A stretch of DNA of 64,000 nt from Streptomyces sp. WZ-12 (GTDB lineage: Bacteria; Actinomycetota; Actinomycetes; Streptomycetales; Streptomycetaceae): contig NZ_CP118574.1 of the NCBI RefSeq assembly GCF_028898845.1, positions 248,001-312,000 on the forward strand, in the 5' to 3' direction. The notes under the pieces are model-generated. The model was not told the DNA's origin, searched no databases, and saw nothing but the letters and a program-made list of their open reading frames with translations. Within the stretch, counting starts at the first letter, position 1. Every line of letters begins with the position of its first letter. The position numbers were made by a program, and so were the translations under genes. Positions 1 to 8,787 of the stretch are shown here, in pieces.

Positions 1-1
1 C

Positions 2-46
2 GCCGACCTCTTGCGCGAGTGCATCGACGGGCGGGTGGGCCAGTGA
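2..46 (+). CDS. 3' end of an upstream gene (partial)
   Basis: The frame is open from the window edge and ends at TGA 44-46 after 14 codons (ADLLRECIDGRVGQ). Too little is visible to name a family. It is on the same strand as the next gene, about 220 bp upstream of it. Confidence 0.4.
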   Translation, partial: ADLLRECIDGRVGQ

Positions 47-176
47 CGAGAAGCGGGCCGGTAACCCAGGGGAGTCGGCCGGGCGCCGCGCGCGAGCAGC
101 CTCACGAGAAACACCAGTCACCTACACAACACATCCACAGGGGCGGGCACTGTTGCCCGACCATGACACAGCCGGC

Positions 177-218
177 TTGACAGTCACTGTCATCGCCCAA
201 GTAGGTTCACTGTGAACC
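177..218 (+). promoter_or_regulatory. Promoter with two palindromes upstream of the carboxypeptidase gene
   Basis: TTGACA at 177-182 and TAGGTT at 202-207 resemble a -35/-10 pair, although the 19-bp spacer is long. Two perfect short palindromes overlay them: GACAGT-C-ACTGTC at 179-191 over the -35 and GGTTCA-CTG-TGAACC at 204-218 over the -10. This placement is what repressor operators look like. No regulator can be assigned; the truncated gene at the left edge is one candidate. Confidence 0.4.
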
Positions 219-267
219 GAATTCGCACTACGCGCCGGCGCCCCTTCGTCGGCAGGAGGAACGCCCC

Positions 268-1302
268 ATGGGTTCCCACGCCCGCCCCAACCGAATACAC
301 CGCACCGGAGTCCGGATCGCGATGGTGGCACTCGTCGGTGCCGCCCTGCCGATCACTGCCGGTGGCCTGGCCGAGGCAGCCACCCCCGGCGCCACGCACT
401 CCGCGGACGAGAACGGCCAGCAGAGCCACGACGCCGCCACAACGGCCGGCCGGCACCAGGCCGCACCCCATCAGTCCCAGCCTTCCCAGGCGGGGCAGCA
501 CGCCGCCCAGGACCAGGCCGCTCCCCAGATCCACACCGACCACGCCTTCCTGCTGGACGCGCGGGACGGTAGCCAGGAGCGGGAGTTGTGGGCCGGGGCC
601 AAGGCGGACGAGAGCGTGCCGATGGCCAGCACCACCAAGATCATGACCGCCGTGGTGGTGCTCAAGCACCCGGAGTGGCTGGACCGGCAGATCACGGTGA
701 AGCAGGAGTACCGGGATTACGTCCAGAAGGTCGGCGCCAGCACCGCCGACCTCCAGACCGGCGACACGCTGACCGCCAGGCAACTGCTGCACGCCATGCT
801 GCTCCCGTCCGGCGCGGACGCCGCGCGAGCCCTGGCCGACACCTTCGGCCACGGTGACACCGAGGACGCGCGGATCGCCGACTTCGTGCACCAGATGAAC
901 GCCGAGGCGCAGCAACTGGGCATGACCGGAACGCACTTCGACGGCGTCGACGGCTTCTCGCACGGCAACAACCACAGCACCGCCCGCGACTTGGCCAAGC
1001 TGGGCCAGCGCGCGATGCTGCAGCCGGTGTTCGCCGACATCGTGAAGAACAAGCAGTTCAAGACCGAGGCCCCGGCGGCCAACGGCCACACCCGGTACTA
1101 CACCTGGAACAACACCAACCAGCTGCTGAGCACCTACGCCGGCGCCCTGGGCGTTAAGACCGGCAGCGGCCCGGAGGACGGCTACTGCCTCGTCTTCGCC
1201 GCCAAGCGGGACAACCGCACCCTGGTCGGCGTGATCCTCAAGGACGACCAGGGCCGCTTCGACGACGCCACCAAGATGCTCGACTGGGGCTTCGCCCACT
1301 GA
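268..1302 (+). CDS. Secreted D-alanyl-D-alanine carboxypeptidase-like serine hydrolase (PBP5/VanY-S11 type)
   Basis: 344 residues. An N-terminal signal region (about 1-38, ending AEAA) is followed by a Q/H/A-rich linker to about residue 88, then a peptidase S11 penicillin-binding fold that would trim the terminal D-Ala of peptidoglycan stem peptides outside the cell. Visible active-site motifs are STTK (Ser121, Lys124) and KTG at 297-299. The middle motif, normally SGN, reads SGA (181-183), so activity may be altered. The ATG follows AGGAGG at a good distance. It is monocistronic, with a hairpin at 1328-1356 separating it from the convergent ABC permease gene. Confidence 0.85.
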   Translation: MGSHARPNRIHRTGVRIAMVALVGAALPITAGGLAEAATPGATHSADENGQQSHDAATTAGRHQAAPHQSQPSQAGQHAAQDQAAPQIHTDHAFLLDARDGSQERELWAGAKADESVPMASTTKIMTAVVVLKHPEWLDRQITVKQEYRDYVQKVGASTADLQTGDTLTARQLLHAMLLPSGADAARALADTFGHGDTEDARIADFVHQMNAEAQQLGMTGTHFDGVDGFSHGNNHSTARDLAKLGQRAMLQPVFADIVKNKQFKTEAPAANGHTRYYTWNNTNQLLSTYAGALGVKTGSGPEDGYCLVFAAKRDNRTLVGVILKDDQGRFDDATKMLDWGFAH

Positions 1303-1327
1303 GCCGGCAGCACAGCCGACGCTGAAC

Positions 1328-1356
1328 GGGTGCCGCACGCACCGCGCGCGGCACCC
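1328..1356. terminator. Bidirectional hairpin between convergent genes
   Basis: Perfect 9-bp arms GGGTGCCGC (1328-1336) and GCGGCACCC (1348-1356) flank an 11-nt loop, between the ends of the carboxypeptidase and ABC permease genes. There is no T-tract, as is usual in Streptomyces. Confidence 0.6.
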
Positions 1357-1396
1357 ACCGCCGGCGAACCGTGCGATGCCTCCGGTCTCATGGGAT

Positions 1397-2593
1397 TCAG
1401 CTGGCGTTGAGAGCGACAGTGGGGTGCAGCCGGGAGGCCCGTACGGCCGGATACAGACCTGCGGCGACGCCGATGACGAGGGTGGCGCCCAGGCCGCCGG
1501 CCAGCGACCAGGGCGGTACCACGGCCGTCCACCCTTGCGCACGGGCGAACGCGAGCGTGGCGACGGCCCCCAGCGCGGCACCCGCGGTCCCCCCGAGCGC
1601 CGACAACAGCAGGGACTCGGTGAGGAATTGGAGGCGGATCGCGCGCTTCGTCGCGCCGAGGGCGCGGCGCAGCCCGATCTCCGCCCGGCGTTCCAGTACC
1701 GAGATGACCATGGTGTTGGCCACGCCCACCCCGCCGACCAACAGCGCCACCGCTCCGAGGCCCAGCATCAGTGCCGTCAGGCCCTTGTCGGTGGCGGCCT
1801 TGGCCGCGAGGGCGTCGGAGGGACGGGAGACCTTCACCGCACCCTCGTTGCCGGGGTTGACCGTTCGGGCCAGGACCTGCTGGACCGCCTCCACCGAGGC
1901 GTCCGTGGAGCGTTCGAAGAGGGTGGTGGGGTGACCGTCGAAGCCCAGATACCGCTCGGCGGAGGGGAATCCGACCAGTGCGGTGCGGTCCAGGGTCGGT
2001 ACGAGGTCGATGGGCGCGAGGATGCCGGTGGCGACGTACCACTGGTCGTTGAGGAGGATCTTGGCGCCCGGTGCGGTGATGCCGAGGCGGTCGGCGGCCA
2101 CGGAGCCCAGTACGACGGCGGGGAGCCGCTCGCTGGCGTGGTTGAGCCAACTGCCCTGGCTGGTGCGGGCGCCGAGGGCGTCGAGGAGGTCGGGGCGGGC
2201 GGCTTGGACCGTGACGCCTGAGGCCAGTTCCTCGGGTACGACGTCGCTGCGGCGCACCCGGGCGTTGACCGCGCCGGTGGCGGTGGCGTGCTGGACCGGG
2301 CCGATCCGCTCGACCATCGCCACTGCGCTCTTGGGGAGTTGGATGTCCTGGCCGAGCTCGTTCTTGCCGGCTTCGGCGGTGAGCAGGTTGGTGCCGAGCC
2401 GGTCCAGACGGTCGAGCAGGTCGGCGCGGCTGGAGGTGGACAGGCCGACGACGGCGACCATGGTGGCGATGCCAAGGGCGATGCCGAGGGCGGACAGGAC
2501 GACCCGGGTGCGGCGGGTGTGCAGGCCGCTCGCGCCGGTGCGCAGGACGTCGACCGGACGGAGCCGGGCCGGCCGCAGTGCGGGGCCGCTCAT
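1397..2593 (-). CDS. ABC transporter permease, MacB/FtsX type
   Basis: 398 residues. An N-terminal membrane segment near residues 30-52 (VVLSALGIALGIATMVAVVG) is followed by a long extracytoplasmic MacB-PCD domain and three C-terminal membrane helices with the FtsX signature around VGVANTMVISVLERRAEIGLRRALGA. It is the membrane half of the exporter whose ATPase is encoded just upstream. The ATG at 2593 overlaps the ATPase stop (ATGA) and sits 7 nt after AGGAGG, preferred over the in-frame TTG one codon earlier. It is the last gene of a four-gene operon. Substrate is unknown; MacB relatives export peptides, macrolides or lipoproteins by mechanotransmission. Confidence 0.9.
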   Translation of the reverse strand: MSGPALRPARLRPVDVLRTGASGLHTRRTRVVLSALGIALGIATMVAVVGLSTSSRADLLDRLDRLGTNLLTAEAGKNELGQDIQLPKSAVAMVERIGPVQHATATGAVNARVRRSDVVPEELASGVTVQAARPDLLDALGARTSQGSWLNHASERLPAVVLGSVAADRLGITAPGAKILLNDQWYVATGILAPIDLVPTLDRTALVGFPSAERYLGFDGHPTTLFERSTDASVEAVQQVLARTVNPGNEGAVKVSRPSDALAAKAATDKGLTALMLGLGAVALLVGGVGVANTMVISVLERRAEIGLRRALGATKRAIRLQFLTESLLLSALGGTAGAALGAVATLAFARAQGWTAVVPPWSLAGGLGATLVIGVAAGLYPAVRASRLHPTVALNAS

Positions 2594-3342
2594 CAAGGCA
2601 CCTCCTGGGTGTGCCCCGCCCGGGAATCGGGTGAGTTGGGGCTGCCTGTGTCGTCGACGATCTCGCCGTCGCGGAGGCGGATGCGGCGGGGCAACGCGTC
2701 GGCGATGTCGTTGTCGTGGGTGATGACGCAGACGGTGGTGCCGGCCGCGTGCAGTCCGCGGATGAGGTTCATGACCAGCGCGCCCGAGGCGGTGTCCAGT
2801 GCGCCGGTCGGCTCGTCCGCGAGGAGCAGGTCGGGTTCGCCGACCAGCGCGCGGGCGATGGCCACCCGCTGCTTCTCACCGCCCGAGAGTTGGTGGGCGA
2901 GGTGGTCGGTGCGGTGGCCGAGCCCGACTTCGTCCAGGGCGGTGCGGGCTCGGGCGCGCCGCTCGCGCGGCCCGGCTCCGGCGTAGAGCAGGCCGTCGGC
3001 GACGTTGTCCTGGGCGCTGCGGCCGGGGGCGAGTGGGAAGTGCTGGAAGACGAAGCCGATGTGCCGGGCGCGCAGCGCAGAGAGCTGCGCGTCCGAGAGC
3101 CGGCCGATGTCGTAGCCGGCGACCGTGACCTCGCCGGAGGTGGGGCGGTCGAGGGTGCCCAGCAGGTTGAGCAGGGTGGATTTCCCGGAGCCGGACGGGC
3201 CGACGATGGCGACCAGTTCGCCCTGCGCCACGGTCAGGTCGATGTCTTTGAGGGCGTGGACCGCGCCGGGGTAGGTCTTGGTGGCGGCGCGGAGTTCGAT
3301 CACGTCCGGGGGCGTGCTGGGGTCGGTGGGTGCGGGGGTCAT
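2593..3342 (-). CDS. ABC transporter ATP-binding protein, MacB/LolD type
   Basis: 249 residues. All nucleotide-binding motifs are present: Walker A GPSGSGKST, Q-loop region FVFQHFPLAPG, signature LSGGEKQR, Walker B LLLADEPTGALD, and H-loop VITHD. The cytoplasmic subunit energises the adjacent permease. Its ATG overlaps the stop of the adaptor gene upstream by 4 bp, and its own stop overlaps the permease start, so the three are translationally coupled. Confidence 0.94.
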   Translation of the reverse strand: MTPAPTDPSTPPDVIELRAATKTYPGAVHALKDIDLTVAQGELVAIVGPSGSGKSTLLNLLGTLDRPTSGEVTVAGYDIGRLSDAQLSALRARHIGFVFQHFPLAPGRSAQDNVADGLLYAGAGPRERRARARTALDEVGLGHRTDHLAHQLSGGEKQRVAIARALVGEPDLLLADEPTGALDTASGALVMNLIRGLHAAGTTVCVITHDNDIADALPRRIRLRDGEIVDDTGSPNSPDSRAGHTQEVP

Positions 3343-4457
3343 TGCTCGGCCGCTCCGACCTTCGTGCCCTCGGTCACGCCCGTGCCGCTGATCTCGATGC
3401 GGCCGTCGGCCGTCAGCCCGGTCTGGATGCGCACCAGGTGCGTCCCGGTGCCCTGGACCACCTGAAGTCCGTAGCCGCCTTCGCGCAGTGCGACGACCGC
3501 CTCGACCGGAACGGTCAGCACGTTCTTGCGGCGTTCGCTGACGAACTTCACGCTCAGCGTGCCCTGTTGGTCCTTCGGCCGGAGCGTGCCGCCGTCATCG
3601 AGGGTGATCTCGACCTCGACACCGCCGTCCTGCGAGGGGGCGGTGCCGGAGCCGGCTGCCGTCTCTTGCCCGGCGGACGCGGACCCGCCAGGGGCGGCGG
3701 TGCCGCTGACCTTGCCCCGTACCGTGCCCCCGCTGGGCAGGGTGACATCCACCTTGGTGCCGCGTGCGGCCAACGCGCGGTCGGCCTTGTCGAGCGAGGC
3801 CCGCACGACCGGCTGGGTGGAGGCGATGGTCAGGACCGTGCTGTCCGGGCCGACGGTGTCGGCGAGGGCGGCGTCGGCGGAGATCACCCGCACGGGGCCG
3901 GGCTGGAAGACGATGTCTCCCCTGCCGATCTCGCCGTTGGCGTCGACGATGCCCAGGGACTTCTGCCACGCCTTGACCGCGGCCTTGGTCGCCTCGTCGT
4001 AGCGGGTGTCCGCGGACAGGCGGGGACCGAAGCCCAGTTCGCGCAGGTTGCGTTCCAACTGGAGGACGTCCGGGCCGTGGTCGCCGACCTTCATCGCACG
4101 GAACATCGGTGTCGAGCCGTACAGGAGAACCACCGGTCGGGCGTCGCGCTCGTACAGGCGCTGCCCGGGCGAGAGGGTCCTGCCCGGCTCGGCGGCCTTG
4201 GTGAGGGTGCCCGCGACGGGGGATTTCACCGCCCGGCGCTGCGCGTAGTCCAGGCGTCCGTCGACGGTCTTGCTCCGGACGAGGTCGGTGCGGGTGATCT
4301 GGGTGGTGGCGGGCGGCGCCTTGGGCCGCCGGCCGTCGGCCGGGGCGTCCTCGTCGGAGTTGGTGAGGAGCATGACGCCGGCGATCGCCGCGGTCGTGGT
4401 GGTCGCTGCCGCCAGCGCGACGACGCCCCGGTGGCGCTTGTGTGGTGCCGCGCTCAC
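3339..4457 (-). CDS. Efflux periplasmic-adaptor-like protein with peptidoglycan-binding domain
   Basis: 372 residues from GTG 4457, which overlaps the upstream lipoprotein stop (GTGA). One N-terminal membrane anchor (about residues 12-32) precedes a barrel-sandwich/HlyD-like region. A PG_binding_1 domain follows (MKVGDHGPDVLQLERNLREL, with the DEATKAAVKAWQKSLG helix), then further HlyD-like beta domains with a G/S-rich disordered insert. It probably links the MacB-like exporter to the cell wall. A longer in-frame ATG at 4496 exists, but it would invade the lipoprotein gene by 43 bp. Confidence 0.85.
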   Translation of the reverse strand: MSAAPHKRHRGVVALAAATTTTAAIAGVMLLTNSDEDAPADGRRPKAPPATTQITRTDLVRSKTVDGRLDYAQRRAVKSPVAGTLTKAAEPGRTLSPGQRLYERDARPVVLLYGSTPMFRAMKVGDHGPDVLQLERNLRELGFGPRLSADTRYDEATKAAVKAWQKSLGIVDANGEIGRGDIVFQPGPVRVISADAALADTVGPDSTVLTIASTQPVVRASLDKADRALAARGTKVDVTLPSGGTVRGKVSGTAAPGGSASAGQETAAGSGTAPSQDGGVEVEITLDDGGTLRPKDQQGTLSVKFVSERRKNVLTVPVEAVVALREGGYGLQVVQGTGTHLVRIQTGLTADGRIEISGTGVTEGTKVGAAEQ

Positions 4458-5086
4458 TGCATGCCGTCCAGTCCGTCGAGGAGCTTGTCGTTGCATGCCT
4501 GGCGGGCCTGTTTGTAGGCGGGCGAGTCCCGGCTGATCTCGGACGAGGCGGGGTTGGGGTCACCGCCGGGGATGACGTTGCCGTCCTTCAACTGCGGGTT
4601 GGTGAACTTCGCTACGCCGTGGGCGCGCATGCACTGGGCGTGCGCGAGCATCGACTCGTATTCCTTCTGGGTGTCGCGGCGCGGCTCCAACTTCGCGGCG
4701 GCGAGCATGTCCTTCGTGCAGACGCCGTCGTTGCCGCCCTTGGCGATCGCCTCGTTACCCGGCTTGCGCTGGAGTTCGTCGATCCTGGTCCAGTCGAGAT
4801 AGCCGCTCAGTTTGGGATCGGGGAAGTCCTTGTCGACGTTCTTGCGCATGCACTTCACATAGGTCATCTGCGCGTCGTAGAAGGCGCTCTTGCCCGGGGC
4901 CCGGCCGCTTGGGGAGGAGCCCGACCCGTCCTTGGCCTCGCCCGTGCTGGCCGGGCTGCTCACGGAGGCGATCCCGTCGTCGGGCGGGGTAGCGGCACCG
5001 CAGGCCGTGGTCAACGCGAGCGCCGGTAGGGCGATCAGCAGTGCCAGGCGCACGGCGCGGGAAGAGGAGGAGGTCTGTTGGGGCAT
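4454..5086 (-). CDS. Cys-containing lipoprotein of the efflux operon
   Basis: 210 residues. A type II signal (hydrophobic stretch to about residue 28, then LTTACG) predicts lipid attachment at Cys29. The mature part has paired Cys motifs (VKCMRKN, GVCTKDM, AQCMRAHG, QACNDKL) typical of the extracytoplasmic lipoproteins that travel with Streptomyces MacB-like exporters. It is the first gene of the operon lipoprotein-adaptor-ATPase-permease and is divergent from the two-component operon starting at 5220. A lipoprotein of the same type lies at 38.0-38.7 kb. Confidence 0.75.
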   Translation of the reverse strand: MPQQTSSSSRAVRLALLIALPALALTTACGAATPPDDGIASVSSPASTGEAKDGSGSSPSGRAPGKSAFYDAQMTYVKCMRKNVDKDFPDPKLSGYLDWTRIDELQRKPGNEAIAKGGNDGVCTKDMLAAAKLEPRRDTQKEYESMLAHAQCMRAHGVAKFTNPQLKDGNVIPGGDPNPASSEISRDSPAYKQARQACNDKLLDGLDGMQ

Positions 5087-5219
5087 GCCGCCAATCTCGG
5101 GGCGTCACGTGGTGGGCGCTGCATGGCCACATGATGAGCGCGTAACAATGGCCCCGGCTCTGCATCTCAGCCTGTGGATAACTCCTGAGCTGCGTAAACC
5201 CTCGCCCATAATCGGCAAC
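5087..5219. promoter_or_regulatory. Divergent promoter region between efflux operon and its two-component system
   Basis: This 133-bp gap separates the divergent lipoprotein and response-regulator starts, so it must hold the outward promoters of both operons, and is the likely binding site for the regulator encoded at 5220. No clear repeat of the OmpR type could be picked out by eye. Confidence 0.45.
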
Positions 5220-5906
5220 ATGCCGCATGTGCTGCTGATCGAGGACGACGCTTCCGTACGAGACGGAATGGAGCTGGTGCTGCGCCGCCATGGCCACGAG
5301 GTCGAGGGCGCCGCCACCGGCGAGGCCGGCCTGGCACTGCTGTCCCGCCCGCGCGGCGGCGGCATCGAGATCGCGGTGGTCGACCTGATGTTGCCGGGTA
5401 TCGACGGCTTCGAGGTATGCCGTCGCATCCGCGGCCGGAGCCAGATGCCGATCATCATGCTCACCTCCCGCGGCGACGATCTGGACGTGGTCAGCGGACT
5501 GGAGGCGGGCGCCGACGACTACGTGGTCAAGCCGATCACCGGCCGGGTGCTTGAGGCCCGCATCCGGGCGGCGATGCGGCGGGCCGGCCCGCCCACCCCC
5601 ACCACCGTCGACGACTTCGCCGGGCTCGTCATCGACCGGGCCGGCCTGACCGTGACCAAACGCGGTGTGGCCGTACCGCTCCCACCCACCGAACTGCGGC
5701 TGCTGCTCCAGTTGTCCGCCTCCCCCGGCCGGGTCTTCAGCCGCGAGCAGCTCCTCGAACTCGTCTGGGACCACGGCTTCCTGGGCGACTCCCGGCTGGT
5801 GGACGCCGCGGTGGGGCGCCTGCGCGCCAAGTTGGAGGACATCGCCGCCACACCGCGCTACATCCAGACGGTACGCGGCTTCGGCTATCGCTTCGGGCCG
5901 GTGTGA
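5220..5906 (+). CDS. OmpR/PhoB-family response regulator
   Basis: 228 residues. The receiver domain has the acidic pocket (Glu8, Asp9, Asp10), phospho-acceptor Asp55 in VVDLMLPG, Thr82 and Lys104 in VVKP; the C-terminal winged helix ends TVRGFGYRF. The ATG at 5220 starts MPHVLLIEDD exactly at the receiver fold; the frame is open far upstream but that part overlaps the divergent gene. It forms an operon with the kinase at 5911 and lipoprotein at 7440, and probably regulates the divergent efflux operon. Confidence 0.93.
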   Translation: MPHVLLIEDDASVRDGMELVLRRHGHEVEGAATGEAGLALLSRPRGGGIEIAVVDLMLPGIDGFEVCRRIRGRSQMPIIMLTSRGDDLDVVSGLEAGADDYVVKPITGRVLEARIRAAMRRAGPPTPTTVDDFAGLVIDRAGLTVTKRGVAVPLPPTELRLLLQLSASPGRVFSREQLLELVWDHGFLGDSRLVDAAVGRLRAKLEDIAATPRYIQTVRGFGYRFGPV

Positions 5907-5910
5907 GCTC

Positions 5911-7443
5911 GTGGTGAAGGCCACGACGAGCACCACGGAGAGGGGCGGGGCGGAGCCCGTCGCGGAGACGTTCGCACGGCACGCCGCCCGGGCCCGTGCG
6001 AGGTTGCCGCGCCCGGGCGGGCTCCGCGGCCGTCTCCTGCTCACCGTCGTCGTGGCCGCCCTGCTCAGCGCGATCACGGCCACGGCACTGGCGTACCGGG
6101 AATCGCGTGACGCGGTCCTCAAACGGGCTCAGAACGCCGCCGTCGAAGACTTCCGCAACCGCATCGAGCACCTGGCCGGGGAGCTCGATGTCCCCACCGA
6201 GTTGCGCTCCATGGCGCACTTCGCCACGGAGGTCTCCTCCGGCCTGCACGACTCGCTCGTCGTTGTCCAGTACCGCGACTTCACCGCCGCTTCCGACCCG
6301 TCTGCCGACCGGACCCGGATAACTCCCGCGCTGCGCGCCGCCGTACGCGCCCACCCTCGGGTCTCCCTCCAGCGGGTGGAGCACGACGGGCAGCCCTGGC
6401 TGGTTCTCGGCGCCCCGGTCGGTCTGGAACCGCCGGCCCGCGGCGGCGACTCGGCGCAGCCGTCCGGCATCGAGGTCTTCGCCGTGGTCTCCCTGGCGGA
6501 GGAGAAGCGCGACACCGCCGCGCTGGTGCGCAGCGTGACCACCGGCCTGCTGCCGGTGGTGCTGCTGGCCGCGGTCCTGGCGCTGCTCGCCGCCCGTGCG
6601 GTGCTGCGACCGGTGCGCAAGCTAGCGGGCGCCACCCGCAGGCTCGCCGCCGGCGAGCTGAGCACCCGGGTGGAGGAGAAGGGGCACGACGAACTGGCCG
6701 AGCTCGCCCACACGTTCAACGAAACGGCCGGCGCGCTGGAGCGCACCGTCGGCGAGCTGCGCGACCAGGAAGCCCTCGCCCGCCGCTTCGTCGCCGACGT
6801 GTCCCACGAGCTCCGCACTCCACTCGCCGCCATGACCATGGTCTCCAGCGTCCTGGAAGAGGACGCCGACCAGCTCACCCCCGACACCGCGCACGCGGCC
6901 CGCACCGTCAGCGCCGAAACCACCAAACTCGCCCGACTCGTCGACGACCTCATCGAGATCTCCCGCTTCGACGCCCGGGCCGCGGCCCTCCACGCTCATG
7001 ACGTCGATGTCGCCGCAACGGTGCGCGCCACGCTCACCGCCCGCGGCTGGGCCCAACGCGTCGAGACCGATCTCCCACCAGGCATACGGGCCCGGCTCGA
7101 CCGCCGCCGCCTCGACGTCATCGTCGCCAACCTCGTCGGTAACGCCCTCCGCCACGGCGCACCGCCGGTGACGCTCACCGTGCGGGCCGCGGACGACCAG
7201 GTCACCCTCGTGGTCGCCGACCACGGTCCCGGACTGACCTCCGAGGCCGCCCGCCACGTCTTCGACCGCTTCTACAAGGCCGACAGTGCCCGCACCCGCT
7301 CCGAAGGCAGCGGACTGGGCATGGCCATCGCCCTGGAAAACGCGCGCCTGCACGGTGGCACCATCGAGCTCGCGCCCCCGGCACACGGCACCGGCGCGGT
7401 CTTCACCCTCCGCCTGCCCCTCCGCACGGAATCCCCCTCATGA
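5911..7443 (+). CDS. Sensor histidine kinase (HAMP, HisKA, HATPase)
   Basis: About 510 residues from GTG 5911 (the neighbouring GTG 5914 is equally possible). Order: TM1 near 42-62, extracytoplasmic sensor to about 210, TM2 near 212-232, HAMP, then the H-box VSHELRTPL with His299, N-box NLVGNALRHG, and G-boxes DHGPGL and GSGLGMA. It should phosphorylate the regulator encoded immediately upstream. The stop overlaps the next gene's ATG (ATGA). Confidence 0.92.
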   Translation: MVKATTSTTERGGAEPVAETFARHAARARARLPRPGGLRGRLLLTVVVAALLSAITATALAYRESRDAVLKRAQNAAVEDFRNRIEHLAGELDVPTELRSMAHFATEVSSGLHDSLVVVQYRDFTAASDPSADRTRITPALRAAVRAHPRVSLQRVEHDGQPWLVLGAPVGLEPPARGGDSAQPSGIEVFAVVSLAEEKRDTAALVRSVTTGLLPVVLLAAVLALLAARAVLRPVRKLAGATRRLAAGELSTRVEEKGHDELAELAHTFNETAGALERTVGELRDQEALARRFVADVSHELRTPLAAMTMVSSVLEEDADQLTPDTAHAARTVSAETTKLARLVDDLIEISRFDARAAALHAHDVDVAATVRATLTARGWAQRVETDLPPGIRARLDRRRLDVIVANLVGNALRHGAPPVTLTVRAADDQVTLVVADHGPGLTSEAARHVFDRFYKADSARTRSEGSGLGMAIALENARLHGGTIELAPPAHGTGAVFTLRLPLRTESPS

Positions 7444-7934
7444 CACGCCCCCGCACCGCCCTGCTCTGCTGCGCCCTCGCCCTCCTCGCCGCAGGCTGCG
7501 GCATTCGACCCACCGGCGTCACGGACGGCGGCGCCGCCCCCTCCGGCGTCCCGCAGGGCATGCGGATCTACTTCGCGTCCGACGACGGGCCGCGCGCGGT
7601 CTCCCGGCCCGGCATCACCCTCACGGGACTCAACGACGCCTTCAAGCTGTTGGCCGTCGGCCCCACCGCGCAGGAACGCGCTGGCGGGCTGGCCAACCTC
7701 GTCCCCACGGGAACGAGGTTCACCGCCACCGCCAGCCACGGCACCGTCACCATCAACGCCCCTGACCACCTGGGCGCCTCCCCCCAGGACCCGGCAACCG
7801 GGCAACTGGTCTGCACCCTCGCCCGGGCCGAGGCCCTCCTCCACGGCACCCCCTCGGACACGGTCCCGGTGACCATCGTCAGCAAGGCCGGCCGCGCCGG
7901 GCCGTACCAGTGCTGGCAGTTCCGCCAGCACTGA
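7440..7934 (+). CDS. Small lipoprotein in the two-component operon
   Basis: 164 residues. The N-terminus MTRPRTALLCCALALLAAGC is a lipoprotein signal with lipobox LAAGC (Cys20). The mature domain has no motif I can name. Its 4-bp overlap with the kinase gene suggests an accessory role at the membrane, such as modulating the sensor, but that is inference. Confidence 0.75.
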   Translation: MTRPRTALLCCALALLAAGCGIRPTGVTDGGAAPSGVPQGMRIYFASDDGPRAVSRPGITLTGLNDAFKLLAVGPTAQERAGGLANLVPTGTRFTATASHGTVTINAPDHLGASPQDPATGQLVCTLARAEALLHGTPSDTVPVTIVSKAGRAGPYQCWQFRQH

Positions 7935-8023
7935 GGGCGGTTCCCCGCTCAGTGTCGAACGGCGATTTCTGGGCTTGCGGTGCCGAGCGAACCGATAGGG
8001 CCAAAGGAGGCCGGACACCCGCG

Positions 8024-8677
8024 CTAAGCGAGGCAGTACCCCTTGCCGTTGTCGGTGCAGATGGCGTCGCGGTCGCCGAGTTTGCGACGCAGTCTGCTGA
8101 TGGTTGCGCGGACGGCATTGGTGCGTGAGTCCATGTTGGCGTCCCACACCTTGGCCAGCAGTTCCTCATGCCGGACCGGAAGTCCCTTGGCTTCCATGAG
8201 CAGTTGCAACACGGCGAACTCCTTGGGAGTGAGTCCGACCGGTTTCCCGTGGACCCGAACCTCGCGGCGTGCGGGATCCAGTGTGATTCCCTCGTGCCGC
8301 AGGACGAGCGGAGCCCCGGTCCGGCGATGGCGGCCGAGAGCCCGTACGCGGGCGACGAGTTCAGGAAAGGCGAAGGGCCTGGTGAGGCAGTCATCGGCGC
8401 CCAACTGCAACCCGCGGACTTTGGCTGCCACCTGATCTGCGGTCAGCAACAGGATTCGGGGGCGCTCCTTTCGTTCGGCAAGGCGGCGGCACAGTTCATA
8501 CCCACCGATGGGGCCAAGTTCGTGGTCAAGGACGATGACGTCGTAATCGGTGAAGTTGCTCAATCGTTCGGCCTCGTCACCGCAGTTGGCGACATCGACG
8601 TTTATGGCAAGCCGTCGCAGTCCCATACCGGTTGCCCGGGCCACGACACGATCGCTTTGGGCGAACAGAATTCTCAT
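8024..8677 (-). CDS. Atypical orphan OmpR-family response regulator
   Basis: 217 residues. The start at ATG 8677 is preceded by AAGGAAAG; an upstream in-frame start at 8695 lacks this. The receiver keeps the acceptor Asp51 (VIVLDHELG) and Thr79. The usual acidic pair reads AQSD (one Asp, Asp9), and the conserved Lys is Arg100 (LTRPF). The C-terminal winged helix (TPKEFAVLQLL, SRLRRKLGD) is intact. No kinase gene is adjacent. Receivers with such substitutions are often activated without phosphorylation. Confidence 0.87.
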   Translation of the reverse strand: MRILFAQSDRVVARATGMGLRRLAINVDVANCGDEAERLSNFTDYDVIVLDHELGPIGGYELCRRLAERKERPRILLLTADQVAAKVRGLQLGADDCLTRPFAFPELVARVRALGRHRRTGAPLVLRHEGITLDPARREVRVHGKPVGLTPKEFAVLQLLMEAKGLPVRHEELLAKVWDANMDSRTNAVRATISRLRRKLGDRDAICTDNGKGYCLA

Positions 8678-8715
8678 GACTTTCCTTGCGGCCACAACTG
8701 CTGACGTGGTCGGGG

Positions 8716-8758
8716 AGGTATGGGTGCCCTTGCCCCAAGGGCAGGGTCACCCATACCT
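8716..8758 (-). terminator. Strong hairpin terminator of the symporter gene
   Basis: Perfect 11-bp outer arms AGGTATGGGTG (8716-8726) and CACCCATACCT (8748-8758) enclose a second helix, CCCTTG/CAAGGG, with a small bulge. It lies 30 bp beyond the end of the symporter gene, upstream of the orphan regulator, on the same strand. Confidence 0.7.
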
Positions 8759-8787
8759 ATGTGAGGGTCCGGTGGAGCGGTGTACGG

